This document shows, one piece after another, positions 31,648-38,903 of a stretch of DNA of 39,112 nucleotides. The first letter of the stretch is position 1. Every line of letters begins with the position of its first letter. Source of the DNA: a virus; IMG/VR virus record IMGVR_UViG_3300036835_000392, positions 1 through 39,112 of that record; one strand, given 5' to 3'. The notes beneath the pieces were generated by a model. That model made no database searches. It saw only the letters and a program-made list of their open reading frames with translations, and was not told the DNA's origin. The position numbers and the translations under genes were made by a program.

Positions 31648-32310
31648 TTGGCTCGAACGAACGCAACCAACTTCACGGGCGGTCTGCAGTTTCCGTATGC
31701 GACCGCCGCCGCGGACATCTTCAAGAAGGAAGATGTCCAGGTGCTGGCGCAGGCAGTCGACCAGCACGATCACTCGAGTGGCAAGGGACTGGTCCTGAGC
31801 CCGGCGTCGATCCCGGCCGGCCTCATCACGTCGGCCATGATCGCCGATGGCACCATCACCTCGGCCGACATCCTGGACGGCACCATCGGGACGGTGGATC
31901 TGGCGGGTGGGGCCGTGACGGCCATCACGCAGGTCGGCGCGGTGGTGAGTAATCCGTCGACCACCTCTACCACCCTCGTCGATATCCCGGACATGACCAT
32001 CACGCTCTCGAGTCCGGTGGCTGAAGTCCTGCGCGTCGACTTCAACGGCATCTTCTACGTCAACAGTGCGACCGGCTTGTATTACATCACCCTGGACATC
32101 GACGGGACGGCCCCGTCCGGTGGCGGCGGAACACAGGTCATCGAGCAAACGGGTGTAGTCAATGGGTATAGCCACGCGGCACTGTTCGGATTTCTGAGTG
32201 TGGGAGCCGGTTCGCACACAATCAAGGCTCGCTGGCAGACGAGTGCCAGCACCACGCTCGCAGGCGTCGCAGCCTTCCGTTCCCTGGCGGTGACGGAGTT
32301 TCGGCGATGA
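31648..32310 (+). CDS. Tail fibre-like protein (220 aa)
   Basis: Starts at TTG 31648, set by AGGAGG at 31632-31637 and the absence of a better start. Residues 50-100 carry ladder-like repeats (ITSAMIADGTITSADILDGT) common in trimeric phage fibres. The C-terminal part is a jelly-roll-like tip (ADGT then SVGAGSHTIKARWQTSASTT). Likely a short fibre or head fibre. Confidence 0.65.
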   Translation: MARTNATNFTGGLQFPYATAAADIFKKEDVQVLAQAVDQHDHSSGKGLVLSPASIPAGLITSAMIADGTITSADILDGTIGTVDLAGGAVTAITQVGAVVSNPSTTSTTLVDIPDMTITLSSPVAEVLRVDFNGIFYVNSATGLYYITLDIDGTAPSGGGGTQVIEQTGVVNGYSHAALFGFLSVGAGSHTIKARWQTSASTTLAGVAAFRSLAVTEFRR

Positions 32311-32684
32311 CCGAGACGATCGGGCGGCCGACAGGCGGCAAGCCCATCAATCTGTCGCAGCTCGAAGGCGAGCTCGACGTCGCGGGAGTCAGCACCAGCG
32401 CCGGCCTGGGTTTTGGCGAGTCGTGCGTATATACGTATGACACGGCCGGCGTGGGGGTGGATTTTCCGACGACCGACGACGCCGCGGTCGATACCGCCAT
32501 CGCCAACCACGTGGCCATGCGCGACAAGACCGACGCCGAGTTGTCCGCAGAATTTCAGGCAACCAGCGATCCTGTACGCAAGCAAGAGCTGCGCGACCAA
32601 CTCAACGGACTGCTGCCGCGCGAGCAAGTGCCGATTACGCAAGAGGAGTGGGACAAGCGCAACCCCACGGGGTCGTTGTCATGA
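32307..32684 (+). CDS. Hypothetical protein (125 aa)
   Basis: ATGA overlap with the fibre gene. The N-terminus is Gly/Thr-rich; the second half is helical and charged (DDAAVDTAIANHVAMRDK, VRKQELRDQLNGLLP). It resembles fibre-associated chaperone-like proteins in position but not in any motif I can name. Confidence 0.55.
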   Translation: MTETIGRPTGGKPINLSQLEGELDVAGVSTSAGLGFGESCVYTYDTAGVGVDFPTTDDAAVDTAIANHVAMRDKTDAELSAEFQATSDPVRKQELRDQLNGLLPREQVPITQEEWDKRNPTGSLS

Positions 32685-32863
32685 CCGACTGGAACGTTGG
32701 ACCTGGCGTCGCCCAAGCAATCGCCGACAACGGCGACGAAGCGCGCTCAGACGAGCGCTACGTGATTCTCGACGAGGGCCACAAGATCAGTCTGACGTTT
32801 GGCCGCGATGCGATCTACTACTACTACGAGGAGGATGGCCGGGTCACCCGGACACCCTTTTGA
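32681..32863 (+). CDS. Small hypothetical protein (60 aa)
   Basis: ATG overlaps the upstream stop (ATGA). It begins MTDWNVGPGVAQAIADNGDE and ends with a Tyr-rich strand (GRDAIYYYYEEDGRV). Its 3' end overlaps the putative start of the peptidase gene by 29 bases. Function unknown. Confidence 0.5.
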   Translation: MTDWNVGPGVAQAIADNGDEARSDERYVILDEGHKISLTFGRDAIYYYYEEDGRVTRTPF

Positions 32864-33347
32864 GACTGAAGAGACGCTGCTCGAGTACGACCCGTGGACG
32901 AGCATGCCAGGCCAGCTGTACGACTGGACGTGCTCTGCCTGCTCCACCGAGTTCATTGAGAGGGCGGTTAGTTGTTCGCGAGGGGATGACGTGTACGCCA
33001 ACCGCGAGGCGGTGGTGCACGCCATCGGCTATCCGCAGAACATCAACGGCAATATCGGGCTGGCCGACGCGAGCGGCTCGGAGCTGCAGCGGGTGCTGCT
33101 CGAGCAGACTGGCCGCTACTCGGAGCACGGCTACCTGTCGTTCGATGACGTCTATGCCCTCGCCGAGAAGCAGACGCCGATGCTCATGTCTGGAGCGCAG
33201 TGGTACCACTGGGTCGGCGTGCGCGGCGTCCAGGGCTCGACCCTGTGGATTGCCAACTCCGCACCTGGTTACAAGGGGGTCTACGACAACATGACCCGCG
33301 ACGACTTCGCCCGACTGGGCGGCTTCAGCGTCGTCTGGCTGGTGTGA
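32835..33347 (+). CDS. C39-like cysteine peptidase, candidate endolysin
   Basis: The core reads YDWTCSACSTEFIERA (nucleophile probably the first Cys), then a helical middle and QWYHWVGVRGV with the active-site His, followed by LWIANSAPGY with a polar third residue. This is the layout of papain-like C39 peptidases, some of which serve as phage lysins that cut peptide cross-links. There is no signal sequence and small membrane proteins follow, which fits a cytoplasmic endolysin released through a holin. ATG 32835 gives 170 residues; ATG 32904 would still keep the whole catalytic core. Confidence 0.68.
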   Translation: MAGSPGHPFETEETLLEYDPWTSMPGQLYDWTCSACSTEFIERAVSCSRGDDVYANREAVVHAIGYPQNINGNIGLADASGSELQRVLLEQTGRYSEHGYLSFDDVYALAEKQTPMLMSGAQWYHWVGVRGVQGSTLWIANSAPGYKGVYDNMTRDDFARLGGFSVVWLV

Positions 33348-33361
33348 GGGAGGGATTTCAG

Positions 33362-33523
33362 ATGCAGATAGGCGGCGCCGCGGCACCCTGGCTGACGATC
33401 GGGGCGATCATCGCCGTGGTCGTGTTGTTGCTGGCAATCCTGGGACTGGTGGGCGTGCTGCCCATGAGCGCCCCGGTGGTCTTCGGTCTGATTGCGGCGT
33501 TGGCGGTCGCACGGTTGCTCTAA
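33362..33523 (+). CDS. Small membrane protein, holin candidate (53 aa)
   Basis: Two hydrophobic helices (about 10-29, APWLTIGAIIAVVVLLLAIL, and 36-52, APVVFGLIAALAVARLL) joined by a short turn with hardly any charge. GAGGGAGGG lies at normal spacing before the ATG. Location directly after the putative peptidase supports a holin or antiholin, but small two-helix proteins are diverse. Confidence 0.6.
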   Translation: MQIGGAAAPWLTIGAIIAVVVLLLAILGLVGVLPMSAPVVFGLIAALAVARLL

Positions 33524-33542
33524 GCCGCCCTAGCGTGAGCTG

Positions 33543-33782
33543 ATGAGCGAGTCGCCTGAGGAGTGGCACGAGGCCGCGTCGGTCACGGTGACGCGGCTCA
33601 TCTGCCAGGTCCTCGTCACGCTGACCGTCCTGGGCGCGTCCGTTCTGCTGGTGCTGACACACCCTGAGTACGGGGCCGGCATCGCGCTCGTGTGCGGTGT
33701 CGTGTTGGGCAGCTGGTTCACGGTGCCCCGCGACATTGGCTGGGGGCGTCGGCGAGCGCGTCGTTCCGATTCCGAGGAATGA
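33543..33782 (+). CDS. Membrane protein, second holin candidate (79 aa)
   Basis: An acidic N-terminus (MSESPEEWHEAASV), two membrane helices (about 17-39, LICQVLVTLTVLGASVLLVL, and 45-60, GIALVCGVVLGSW) and a strongly basic C-terminus (GRRRARRSDSEE). Two helices with a charged C-terminal tail match class II holins well, better than the preceding gene does. The stop is followed immediately by the next gene. Confidence 0.6.
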   Translation: MSESPEEWHEAASVTVTRLICQVLVTLTVLGASVLLVLTHPEYGAGIALVCGVVLGSWFTVPRDIGWGRRRARRSDSEE

Positions 33783-34541
33783 GTGCTAGCCGCGGTTGTG
33801 GGCCTGGTGATGCTGGGCGTCATCCAGGGCCAGTGCGTCAAGCCGGACGTGACCCTCGGCGACATCCTGTGCGCGACGGACACGCCGACCCCCAAGCCCG
33901 ACATCGATCGGCCAGAGCCCACGCCGACACCCACCGACACGCCGCTGCCGACGGACACGCCCGAGCCCACCGAGACGCCCACGCCGACGCCCACCCTCGA
34001 ACCGACCGACACGCCGACCGCGGTGCCGAGCGAAACGCCCACACCCGAAGCGACGCGCGTGCCGATCGAAGTCCCCAACCCGCTACCGCCGGTGGTGGTG
34101 GTCACCGAGACGCCGACGCCACGCCCCGATCGCACACCGCTGCCGACGCCCCAGCTGCCCGCTGGCCAGACCGCGATCGCGCGCTCAAAACCGCAGCTGC
34201 CACCCGGGCCGGAGCGAGCGCGCTCGCTCGAGTGCCTGTCGGCTCCCCCCGCGGTGCCCGACCTACCTGGAGTTCGAGACGCCCCGTGGACGAATCAGCA
34301 GCGCTGCGGTGGTACGCCCGAGGCGCTGGCGACTGAGTACGTGGTAGCCCGCGCAGCACCAGCCGCGGCACCCACGCCAGACCAGGACGTGGCGCGGGTG
34401 GTAGTCGTGGTCATCCTATCTGCGCCCACGCCGGAGCCGACCGAGACTCCAACACCTGAGCGCATGCAGATCAGTCCGTCAACTGATGAGGCGCCGCCCG
34501 AGCGGCCGGAAGTGCCTGTTCAGTTGCCCGACGCTGAGTGA
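33783..34541 (+). CDS. Secreted Thr/Pro-rich repeat protein
   Basis: A 252-residue protein starting at GTG with a short hydrophobic signal or anchor (LAAVVGLVMLGVIQGQC). A long stalk of PTPTDTP/PTETPTP-like repeats follows (about 38-90), then less regular Pro/Ala/Glu segments. Such stalks span cell walls and are frequent in Chloroflexota surface proteins, hence the host hint. Within the lysis cassette it may act as a spanin-like or wall-spanning protein. No enzymatic domain visible. Confidence 0.62.
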   Translation: MLAAVVGLVMLGVIQGQCVKPDVTLGDILCATDTPTPKPDIDRPEPTPTPTDTPLPTDTPEPTETPTPTPTLEPTDTPTAVPSETPTPEATRVPIEVPNPLPPVVVVTETPTPRPDRTPLPTPQLPAGQTAIARSKPQLPPGPERARSLECLSAPPAVPDLPGVRDAPWTNQQRCGGTPEALATEYVVARAAPAAAPTPDQDVARVVVVVILSAPTPEPTETPTPERMQISPSTDEAPPERPEVPVQLPDAE

Positions 34542-34555
34542 ACTAGCGGCACTCA
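34535..34555. terminator. Hairpin between convergent operons
   Basis: TGAGTG (34535-34540) pairs perfectly with CACTCA (34550-34555) around a 9-base loop where the plus-strand late operon meets the minus-strand operon. The stem covers parts of both stop codons. Short and without a U-run, so a weak terminator at best. Confidence 0.3.
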
Positions 34556-34915
34556 TCCACGAGCAAGCGCTTCCAGCACAATCGGGGCGTCCCACAATTC
34601 TGTGTCGTCGCGCACCCACTCTAGTGCCGCTCGCATCCGCTCGTTCTCGGCCTCTGCTCGTTCTGCTCGCTCGCGTTGACCACGTCGGCTTTCTGCCACC
34701 CGATGCAGTTCGGCGCGCAGCCGCTCGATCTCGGCGCGGAGTTCGTCACGCTCGCGAGCGAATTGGTCGGCTGCGATGTGCATCTCGCGAGCACTGCGCT
34801 GGGCGGCTTCGAGGCGCTGCATTGCCTCGTCACGCTCGTCAAGTAGATCCTGATAGATACCCGGATCGTCTTCCATAAGCATGTCCGCGAGTTCGGTCTT
34901 ATCTTGATCAAGCAT
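34553..34915 (-). CDS. Coiled-coil hypothetical protein (120 aa)
   Basis: Last gene of the minus-strand operon. From ATG 34915: an acidic start (MLDQDKTELADMLMEDDPG) and then an almost continuous charged coiled coil (ERDEAMQRLEAAQRSAREM, RDELRAEIERLRAELHRV). Its start overlaps the stop of the upstream zinc-ribbon gene by one base. Probably dimeric; role unknown. Confidence 0.65.
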   Translation of the reverse strand: MLDQDKTELADMLMEDDPGIYQDLLDERDEAMQRLEAAQRSAREMHIAADQFARERDELRAEIERLRAELHRVAESRRGQRERAERAEAENERMRAALEWVRDDTELWDAPIVLEALARG

Positions 34916-35088
34916 CAGTCGGGCAACTCGACATGAATGCGGTGGTTGCAGGCGAGGCACTCGAACACCTCACAGTCGCCTCCGTCATGCTCGACATCCT
35001 TGATGTATTCGGTCAGGATGCTGCCGCAGCGGTCGCATTTGACCTCGCGGCCGGCCCAATCTGTGTCGGGCTTACTAGATCTAACCAT
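34915..35088 (-). CDS. Zinc-ribbon protein (57 aa)
   Basis: A short gene that is easy to miss: MVRSSKPDTDWAGREVKCDR, then CG and, 20 residues later, FECLACNHRIHVELPD. The two CxxC pairs (Cys18/Cys21, Cys44/Cys47) form a classic zinc ribbon. The 3' end overlaps the coiled-coil gene by one base (TGATG). Zinc ribbons of this size often contact nucleic acid or RNA polymerase; the target here is unknown. Confidence 0.65.
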   Translation of the reverse strand: MVRSSKPDTDWAGREVKCDRCGSILTEYIKDVEHDGGDCEVFECLACNHRIHVELPD

Positions 35089-35110
35089 CTTTATCTCTGG
35101 AACCTGAGCA

Positions 35111-35287
35111 TTAGTTGGGAAGCTTCGGCCCGCGGTTCACGAGCCATTCGAGCCAGACCACCAGGCCAGCCCACAGCACAAACCAGACAACGAAGTCCCC
35201 GTCGGTCCAGTGTTTCTCCAGACCAAGGATAGCCAGACCAATGAACGACAGGATGGCGAAGATTCCGAGCCACACAGGCGTGTGCAT
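35111..35287 (-). CDS. Two-helix membrane protein (58 aa)
   Basis: Two membrane helices (about 5-23, VWLGIFAILSFIGLAILGL, and 32-50, FVVWFVLWAGLVVWLEWLV) with a basic end NRGPKLPN. Its ATG overlaps the stop of the next upstream membrane-protein gene by one base. A superinfection-exclusion or membrane-modifying role is possible from location in the non-structural operon, without direct evidence. Confidence 0.55.
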   Translation of the reverse strand: MHTPVWLGIFAILSFIGLAILGLEKHWTDGDFVVWFVLWAGLVVWLEWLVNRGPKLPN

Positions 35288-35448
35288 TAGTGGTTGATCC
35301 ACTTGACTGCCATCAGGATGAGCGCTGGGGCTGTCCACGCGACGATCCATTCCGCCAGACCGGCATGGTGCGCCAGGAGCCAGGCACTGGCGAGCGACAA
35401 CCATGCGAACGTCATCAGCGTAAACAGCGTCCGTGTTATCCCCGTCAC
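35287..35448 (-). CDS. Two-helix membrane protein (53 aa)
   Basis: From GTG 35448, with GGAGGG just upstream on the minus strand. Two hydrophobic helices (LFTLMTFAWLSLASAWLLA and IVAWTAPALILMAVKW) separated by HHAGLAEW. Overlaps both neighbours by a few bases, supporting translation as part of the operon. It may pair with the adjacent membrane protein. Confidence 0.52.
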   Translation of the reverse strand: MTGITRTLFTLMTFAWLSLASAWLLAHHAGLAEWIVAWTAPALILMAVKWINH

Positions 35449-35831
35449 GTTCCCTCCACCCACGCCAACCAGCTGTCGGCGATCTTGAGCACGTCAGCAC
35501 TCTTCAGGTCGGGACGGCTGGCGCCGAACGCGGCCGCGGCCTTGAGCACCGCCAGGCGTGCGATGCGCTCGTCGCGCTCGGTGGCTACAACTCCCGCAGT
35601 TTTGAGTGGTTCGGACATGGCGGGGACGACCTCGAGTTTGTTGATGAAGCCCTTCGGCTGGACCTCGAGCCGCACCACGGCGCCCACCTCGGGCAGCGCC
35701 ACCGGACGAAACTGCGAGACGTTGAACCAGTCGCCGTTGACCTTGATGCCTTTGGCGTTGGCCACCTCGACGACGCCCTCGACGACGTTCGGGTAGACGT
35801 GCTCGCCCGACCCGCCATTGCTGCCGATCAT
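35445..35831 (-). CDS. OB-fold-like hypothetical protein (128 aa)
   Basis: From ATG 35831. Residues 15-67 form a small barrel-like segment (VVEGVVEVANAKGIKVNG, VGAVVRLEVQPKGFINKLEV) that resembles an OB fold. Residues 82-128 form a helical end (RLAVLKAAAAFGAS, SADVLKIADSWLAWVEG) that I associate with phage replication-linked proteins. A single-stranded DNA-binding role is a reasonable guess. Overlaps both neighbours by 4 bases. Confidence 0.62.
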   Translation of the reverse strand: MIGSNGGSGEHVYPNVVEGVVEVANAKGIKVNGDWFNVSQFRPVALPEVGAVVRLEVQPKGFINKLEVVPAMSEPLKTAGVVATERDERIARLAVLKAAAAFGASRPDLKSADVLKIADSWLAWVEGT

Positions 35832-36109
35832 CGGCGATCCGCCACGCGCAGCTGGGGCGTGTCGTCCAGGCCGAGCTGGCGGCGCGTCTCGCGGTAGAGC
35901 GCGATCGCCGATGCCATCGCCTGGCGTGCGTCGTGGTCGTAGCACTTGACCGTGAGCCGCGGGCCCGAGGCGCTATCGGTGATCTCCACGGAGCTCTGCG
36001 GTTCGCCCGGCTGCAGCACGACACCCGCGGTCGTCTGCTCCGCGGGTGGCTGGAGGAGGAACGTCTCCTCGAGCCCCTCCCACAGGTCGGCCTGCTGGCC
36101 GCCCATCAT
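35828..36109 (-). CDS. Small hypothetical protein (93 aa)
   Basis: The N-terminus MMGGQQADLWEGLEETF is followed by beta strands (SSVEITDSASGPRLTVKCYD) and a helix (RQAMASAIALYRETRRQLG). This strand-strand-helix pattern resembles small adaptor proteins, but no family is recognised. It overlaps the OB-like gene by ATGA, so the pair is probably made together. Confidence 0.6.
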   Translation of the reverse strand: MMGGQQADLWEGLEETFLLQPPAEQTTAGVVLQPGEPQSSVEITDSASGPRLTVKCYDHDARQAMASAIALYRETRRQLGLDDTPQLRVADRR

Positions 36110-36459
36110 GCCGGCACTTCCTCAGGGTCGACGTGCACGCCGTTGTGGTGCACGCGGCAGTCTTCGCACAGACTGGCCCAGGCTTCGTCGAGGACCTGGT
36201 AGCAGTCGCGGCACACGCCTTTGTTGCCAGAGCCGAGCAGCGCGACGACCTGGCCGATGGGCTCCTTGACGGCGAGCACGCCGGCTTCCTGCTGGAAGTA
36301 GATGAGCGTGCCAGTCAGGAAGTGGCGGTCGGTCTTCGAGTCGTACTGGCGCCGCGGCTGCACGTAGGCCACGGTGCCTGGGCTGACCCAGACTTCCAGA
36401 TAGCCGATGCCGACGGCGTAGTCGAAACTGGTCAGACGTTTGAGCGATACGCTGGTCAT
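36106..36459 (-). CDS. Zinc-binding hypothetical protein, first gene of minus operon (117 aa)
   Basis: The N-terminal beta-rich part (LEVWVSPGTVAYVQPRRQ, RHFLTGTLIYFQQEAG) is followed by a zinc site in VCRDCYQVLDEAW and LCEDCRVHH (two CxxC pairs plus His). Being closest to the divergent promoter region it is likely the most strongly expressed gene of this operon. Function unknown. Confidence 0.62.
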   Translation of the reverse strand: MTSVSLKRLTSFDYAVGIGYLEVWVSPGTVAYVQPRRQYDSKTDRHFLTGTLIYFQQEAGVLAVKEPIGQVVALLGSGNKGVCRDCYQVLDEAWASLCEDCRVHHNGVHVDPEEVPA

Positions 36460-36564
36460 TGGGGGTTCGACACCTCAGTAGCCGGTGTTGGCTCCCAGGG
36501 TCCGTCCGTAGTTCCTAGCTGCGGGCGGGCCCGCTCCCCGGCGGAGCAGAGCCACGTCCAGAAG

Positions 36565-36605
36565 CATACTAGCATTACAGTAGCGAATGCAAGTATCATG
36601 CGGAC
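36565..36605. promoter_or_regulatory. Divergent promoter region of minus operon and repressor
   Basis: On the plus strand, TATCAT at 36594-36599 lies 6 bases before the repressor ATG (36606), so its transcript would start at or beside the start codon. On the minus strand, TTGCAT and TATGCT can be read with an 18-base spacer. GCATT/AATGC (36572-36576, 36586-36590) forms an operator-like inverted repeat between them. The rest of 36460-36564 holds only a GCTCC/GGAGC hairpin at 36533-36547. Confidence 0.45.
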
Positions 36606-36824
36606 ATGCCCGTACTGACCTTAGAGGCCGGCTTTGGCGAGCGGTTGCGCGTGCTCAGGCTGCGTCAGGCGCTCTCACAACGCGACCTGGCCCGCAAGGC
36701 ACGCATCGAAGAATCGACCGTCGTCTACCTGGAGGCCGAGAGCCGCCAGCCTCGGCCGAGCACCGTCCGCAAGCTGGCGCGCGCGCTCGGCGTGCCGCCC
36801 AGCGAGCTGACCACTCCAGAATGA
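36606..36824 (+). CDS. XRE-family transcriptional regulator (72 aa)
   Basis: A single helix-turn-helix domain fills the protein: FGERLRVLRLRQALSQRDLA, then EESTVVYLEAESRQPRPS and TVRKLARALGV. This is the Cro/C1 fold without an extra dimerisation domain. It sits between the divergent minus operon and the integrase, and operator-like repeats lie immediately downstream (36858-36937). It resembles the regulator at 38668-38862, so the two may form an opposing pair controlling lysis and lysogeny. Confidence 0.85.
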   Translation: MPVLTLEAGFGERLRVLRLRQALSQRDLARKARIEESTVVYLEAESRQPRPSTVRKLARALGVPPSELTTPE

Positions 36825-36857
36825 GCGTCTGGCGGAAACCAGTTAACAACTTTCACG

Positions 36858-36949
36858 GACACTCACTCGGCCACCACCTCTGGAAAAGTGAGTGTTCTAA
36901 CGACTCAAAGTACTCTTTGACGCAGATAGAACACTCAATGGGCTATACT
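36858..36949 (+). promoter_or_regulatory. Operator cluster and integrase promoter
   Basis: Three related sites: GACACTCA (36858-36865), TGAGTGTTCTA (36889-36899) and TAGAACACTCA (36927-36937). The last two are perfect inverted copies over 11 bases, and CACTCACT/AGTGAGTG pairs the first two. TATACT (36944-36949) ends 8 bases before the integrase GTG, suggesting a leaderless message. TTGACG at 36917 is too far (21 bases) for a standard -35. A repressor bound at the third site would block the promoter. Confidence 0.55.
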
Positions 36950-36957
36950 CCAATCTC

Positions 36958-38541
36958 GTGCGGAAGCTCAAAAGTGCGAATCTGAGTCGTGATGTACACC
37001 CCACCTTCGGCCGACCAGTAGGCCTGCGCTACGAGCGCGTCTCCAGCGACGAGCAGGGGAAAAACGGGTTGTCACTCGACCTGCAAGACGGACAGACGCT
37101 GCGCTACACGCTCGAGCAGGAGTTCCTGCCCGGCCCCCTATTCAGTGATGTGCTGACCGGTAAACGCGACGACCGCCCCGGCTACCAGGCGCTCCTCGCC
37201 GAGGCTCGCCGTCTGCGCGCCACCGGGCAGCCCGTGGTGGTGGTGGTCTGGCGCCTGAATCGTCTGGGTCGACGGTTGATCGAACGCGCGCGCGCGCTGG
37301 AGGAGCTCACCAAACTTGGCGTGCCGATCCACAGCGTGTCCGAAGGCGGCGTCCTGCCAGAATTCGTGCAGAACATCCTGGCCGCTGTAGCCCAGGAGGA
37401 GGTCCGCGTGTCCGGAGAGAACATCGCCAGCACGCTGCAAGCCGCCAAAGCCAAGGGCTGGTGGCCAGGTGGCACGCTGCCGTACGGCTACCGCTGGCGG
37501 CCACGCACCAACGACGAGAAACAGCGTGGCGCGCCGAAGCAGGTGCTGGACAGGGAGCCCGTGCAGGCCGAACATCTGGCTGAGGGCTACCGCCAGCTCG
37601 CGGCCGGTGCCAGCGTCAATAGCGTCCACCGCTGGTTGGCGAGCCTGCCGGCCGAGGACCGCGGCGGGCGAGTCATGCACATTCGTTCCGTGCGCCTGAT
37701 GTTCCAATCGCCGATGTACATGGGTCGTTCCGACGACGAAGTCCAGGGTCAGTGGCCAGCGCTCATCGATGCGGAGACCTGGCTCAAGGCGCAGCAGGTG
37801 TTTCGGCCGCGGGGCACGACCGGCCGCGAGGCGAGCGTGCGCTACCTGCTGAGCGGGTTTCTGGCCTGCCCAGAGTGTGAGAGCCCGATGGCCGGCATGC
37901 GGTCGCCGGCGTCGAAGTCACGACCGTATGCGCAGACCCGCTACCGCTGCAAGGCCGACGTCTACGGGCGATCCTGCCGCTTCGGGATCAACGCCGAGCC
38001 TGCCGACGCGGCGGTACGCGAGCAATTGGCAGCGGTCCTGGACGCCTACGCCGACCCGCTAGAGCGCGGTCGCATTGACACGGCGTGGCGTGGGCAGCAA
38101 GCGCCACGTGTCGTGTCGAACACCGAGCGGCTGCGGCGCCAGATCGAGCGCGACGCGGCCCTGGCAGAAGCGGACATCGCCAACGCGGTGCGGATGCTGG
38201 GGCGTGGTGAAGTTGACCAGCTGGCCTACGACGCGTTGTATCGCGAGGCGCGCGGCAAGTACGAGTCTGCCCAGCAAGCGCTGGCCAAGCTGCCGCCGCC
38301 CGAGACCCTCAAGATTCCTGAATTGCCGCCGCTCGAAGAGCTGCTAGGCGCGGCGCCGACGTGGAGCGTGGCGCTGGCTCGCGGCGACATCGAGTCCCAG
38401 CGGCGCGTGCTCAGCCTGTTCGTCGACAGGGTCATCCCTCGACGCGCGGGCTGGGGAAAGGTCGCCGTCAGCATCGACTGGACGCCGCTGGGGAATCGGC
38501 TGATGATGCCGGCGCCAGCCGCTGGCGAGCAGGTCAGCTAG
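36958..38541 (+). CDS. int: Large serine integrase
   Basis: A 527-residue recombinase that would integrate and excise the phage genome. The N-terminal resolvase domain has LRYERVSSDEQ with the nucleophile at Ser29, then VVWRLNRLGRRLIE and VSGENI. The recombinase domain follows (about 165-290: GWWPGGTLPYGYRW, MFQSPMYMGRS). A zinc ribbon comes next (Cys304, Cys307, Cys331, Cys340), then a long coiled coil (about 390-450) and a C-terminal strand region. Length and order match large serine integrases. GTG 36958 has no ribosome binding site but follows a TATACT box closely. Confidence 0.92.
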   Translation: MRKLKSANLSRDVHPTFGRPVGLRYERVSSDEQGKNGLSLDLQDGQTLRYTLEQEFLPGPLFSDVLTGKRDDRPGYQALLAEARRLRATGQPVVVVVWRLNRLGRRLIERARALEELTKLGVPIHSVSEGGVLPEFVQNILAAVAQEEVRVSGENIASTLQAAKAKGWWPGGTLPYGYRWRPRTNDEKQRGAPKQVLDREPVQAEHLAEGYRQLAAGASVNSVHRWLASLPAEDRGGRVMHIRSVRLMFQSPMYMGRSDDEVQGQWPALIDAETWLKAQQVFRPRGTTGREASVRYLLSGFLACPECESPMAGMRSPASKSRPYAQTRYRCKADVYGRSCRFGINAEPADAAVREQLAAVLDAYADPLERGRIDTAWRGQQAPRVVSNTERLRRQIERDAALAEADIANAVRMLGRGEVDQLAYDALYREARGKYESAQQALAKLPPPETLKIPELPPLEELLGAAPTWSVALARGDIESQRRVLSLFVDRVIPRRAGWGKVAVSIDWTPLGNRLMMPAPAAGEQVS

Positions 38542-38667
38542 CGCCGCCGCGATCGCGTTCAACTCGGCTTCACTCAGGTTCTGCGCGCTCACCCCACCAG
38601 TGTGCGGCGTCACAATCCTCGCCGGCGCAACAACAGGTGACACATTCAAAGCGTCCGGTTGTGTCGG

Positions 38668-38862
38668 CTACTGCATTAAATCAGTGAGTTTGACCTTCAG
38701 CGCCCTGGCCAGCTTGCGCAGCGTTTTGGGCCGCGGCTGACGGAGGCCGGCCTCGAGCTTGATGACGGTTGTGCGCGAGACACCAGCCAGATCGGCCAGC
38801 TCGTCCTGGGAGAGGGCGCGTCGATGGCGAAACTCACGAAGCAAAGCCGGCACGAACAGCAC
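38668..38862 (-). CDS. XRE-family transcriptional regulator (64 aa)
   Basis: A compact helix-turn-helix protein: LLREFRHRRALSQDELADLA, GVSRTTVIKLEAGLRQPRP and TLRKLARALKVKLTDLMQ. It shares the RQPRP-x-T-(V/L)-RKLARAL ending with the regulator at 36606, so they are paralogues or functional opposites. It is transcribed away from the terminal repeat, with palindromes at 38904-38979 just upstream of its GTG. Role in the lysis-lysogeny switch is inferred from family and position. Confidence 0.83.
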   Translation of the reverse strand: MLFVPALLREFRHRRALSQDELADLAGVSRTTVIKLEAGLRQPRPKTLRKLARALKVKLTDLMQ

Positions 38863-38903
38863 GGTACATGATCCTGAGCGCTACCTGAACGCGACTAGTG
38901 CCG

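Noticed and set aside
36917-36949. Standard sigma-70 promoter TTGACG ... TATACT before the integrase
   Set aside because: The spacer is 21 bases, too long for a normal promoter. Only the -10 box and its closeness to the GTG are retained.
38344-38649. Minus-strand frame MNVSPVVAPARIVTPHTGG... overlapping the integrase 3' end
   Set aside because: Residues 20-43 (SAQNLSEAELNAIAAALADL) look protein-like, but the rest is antisense to the integrase, there is no ribosome binding site, and no family is recognised. Left out as unsupported.
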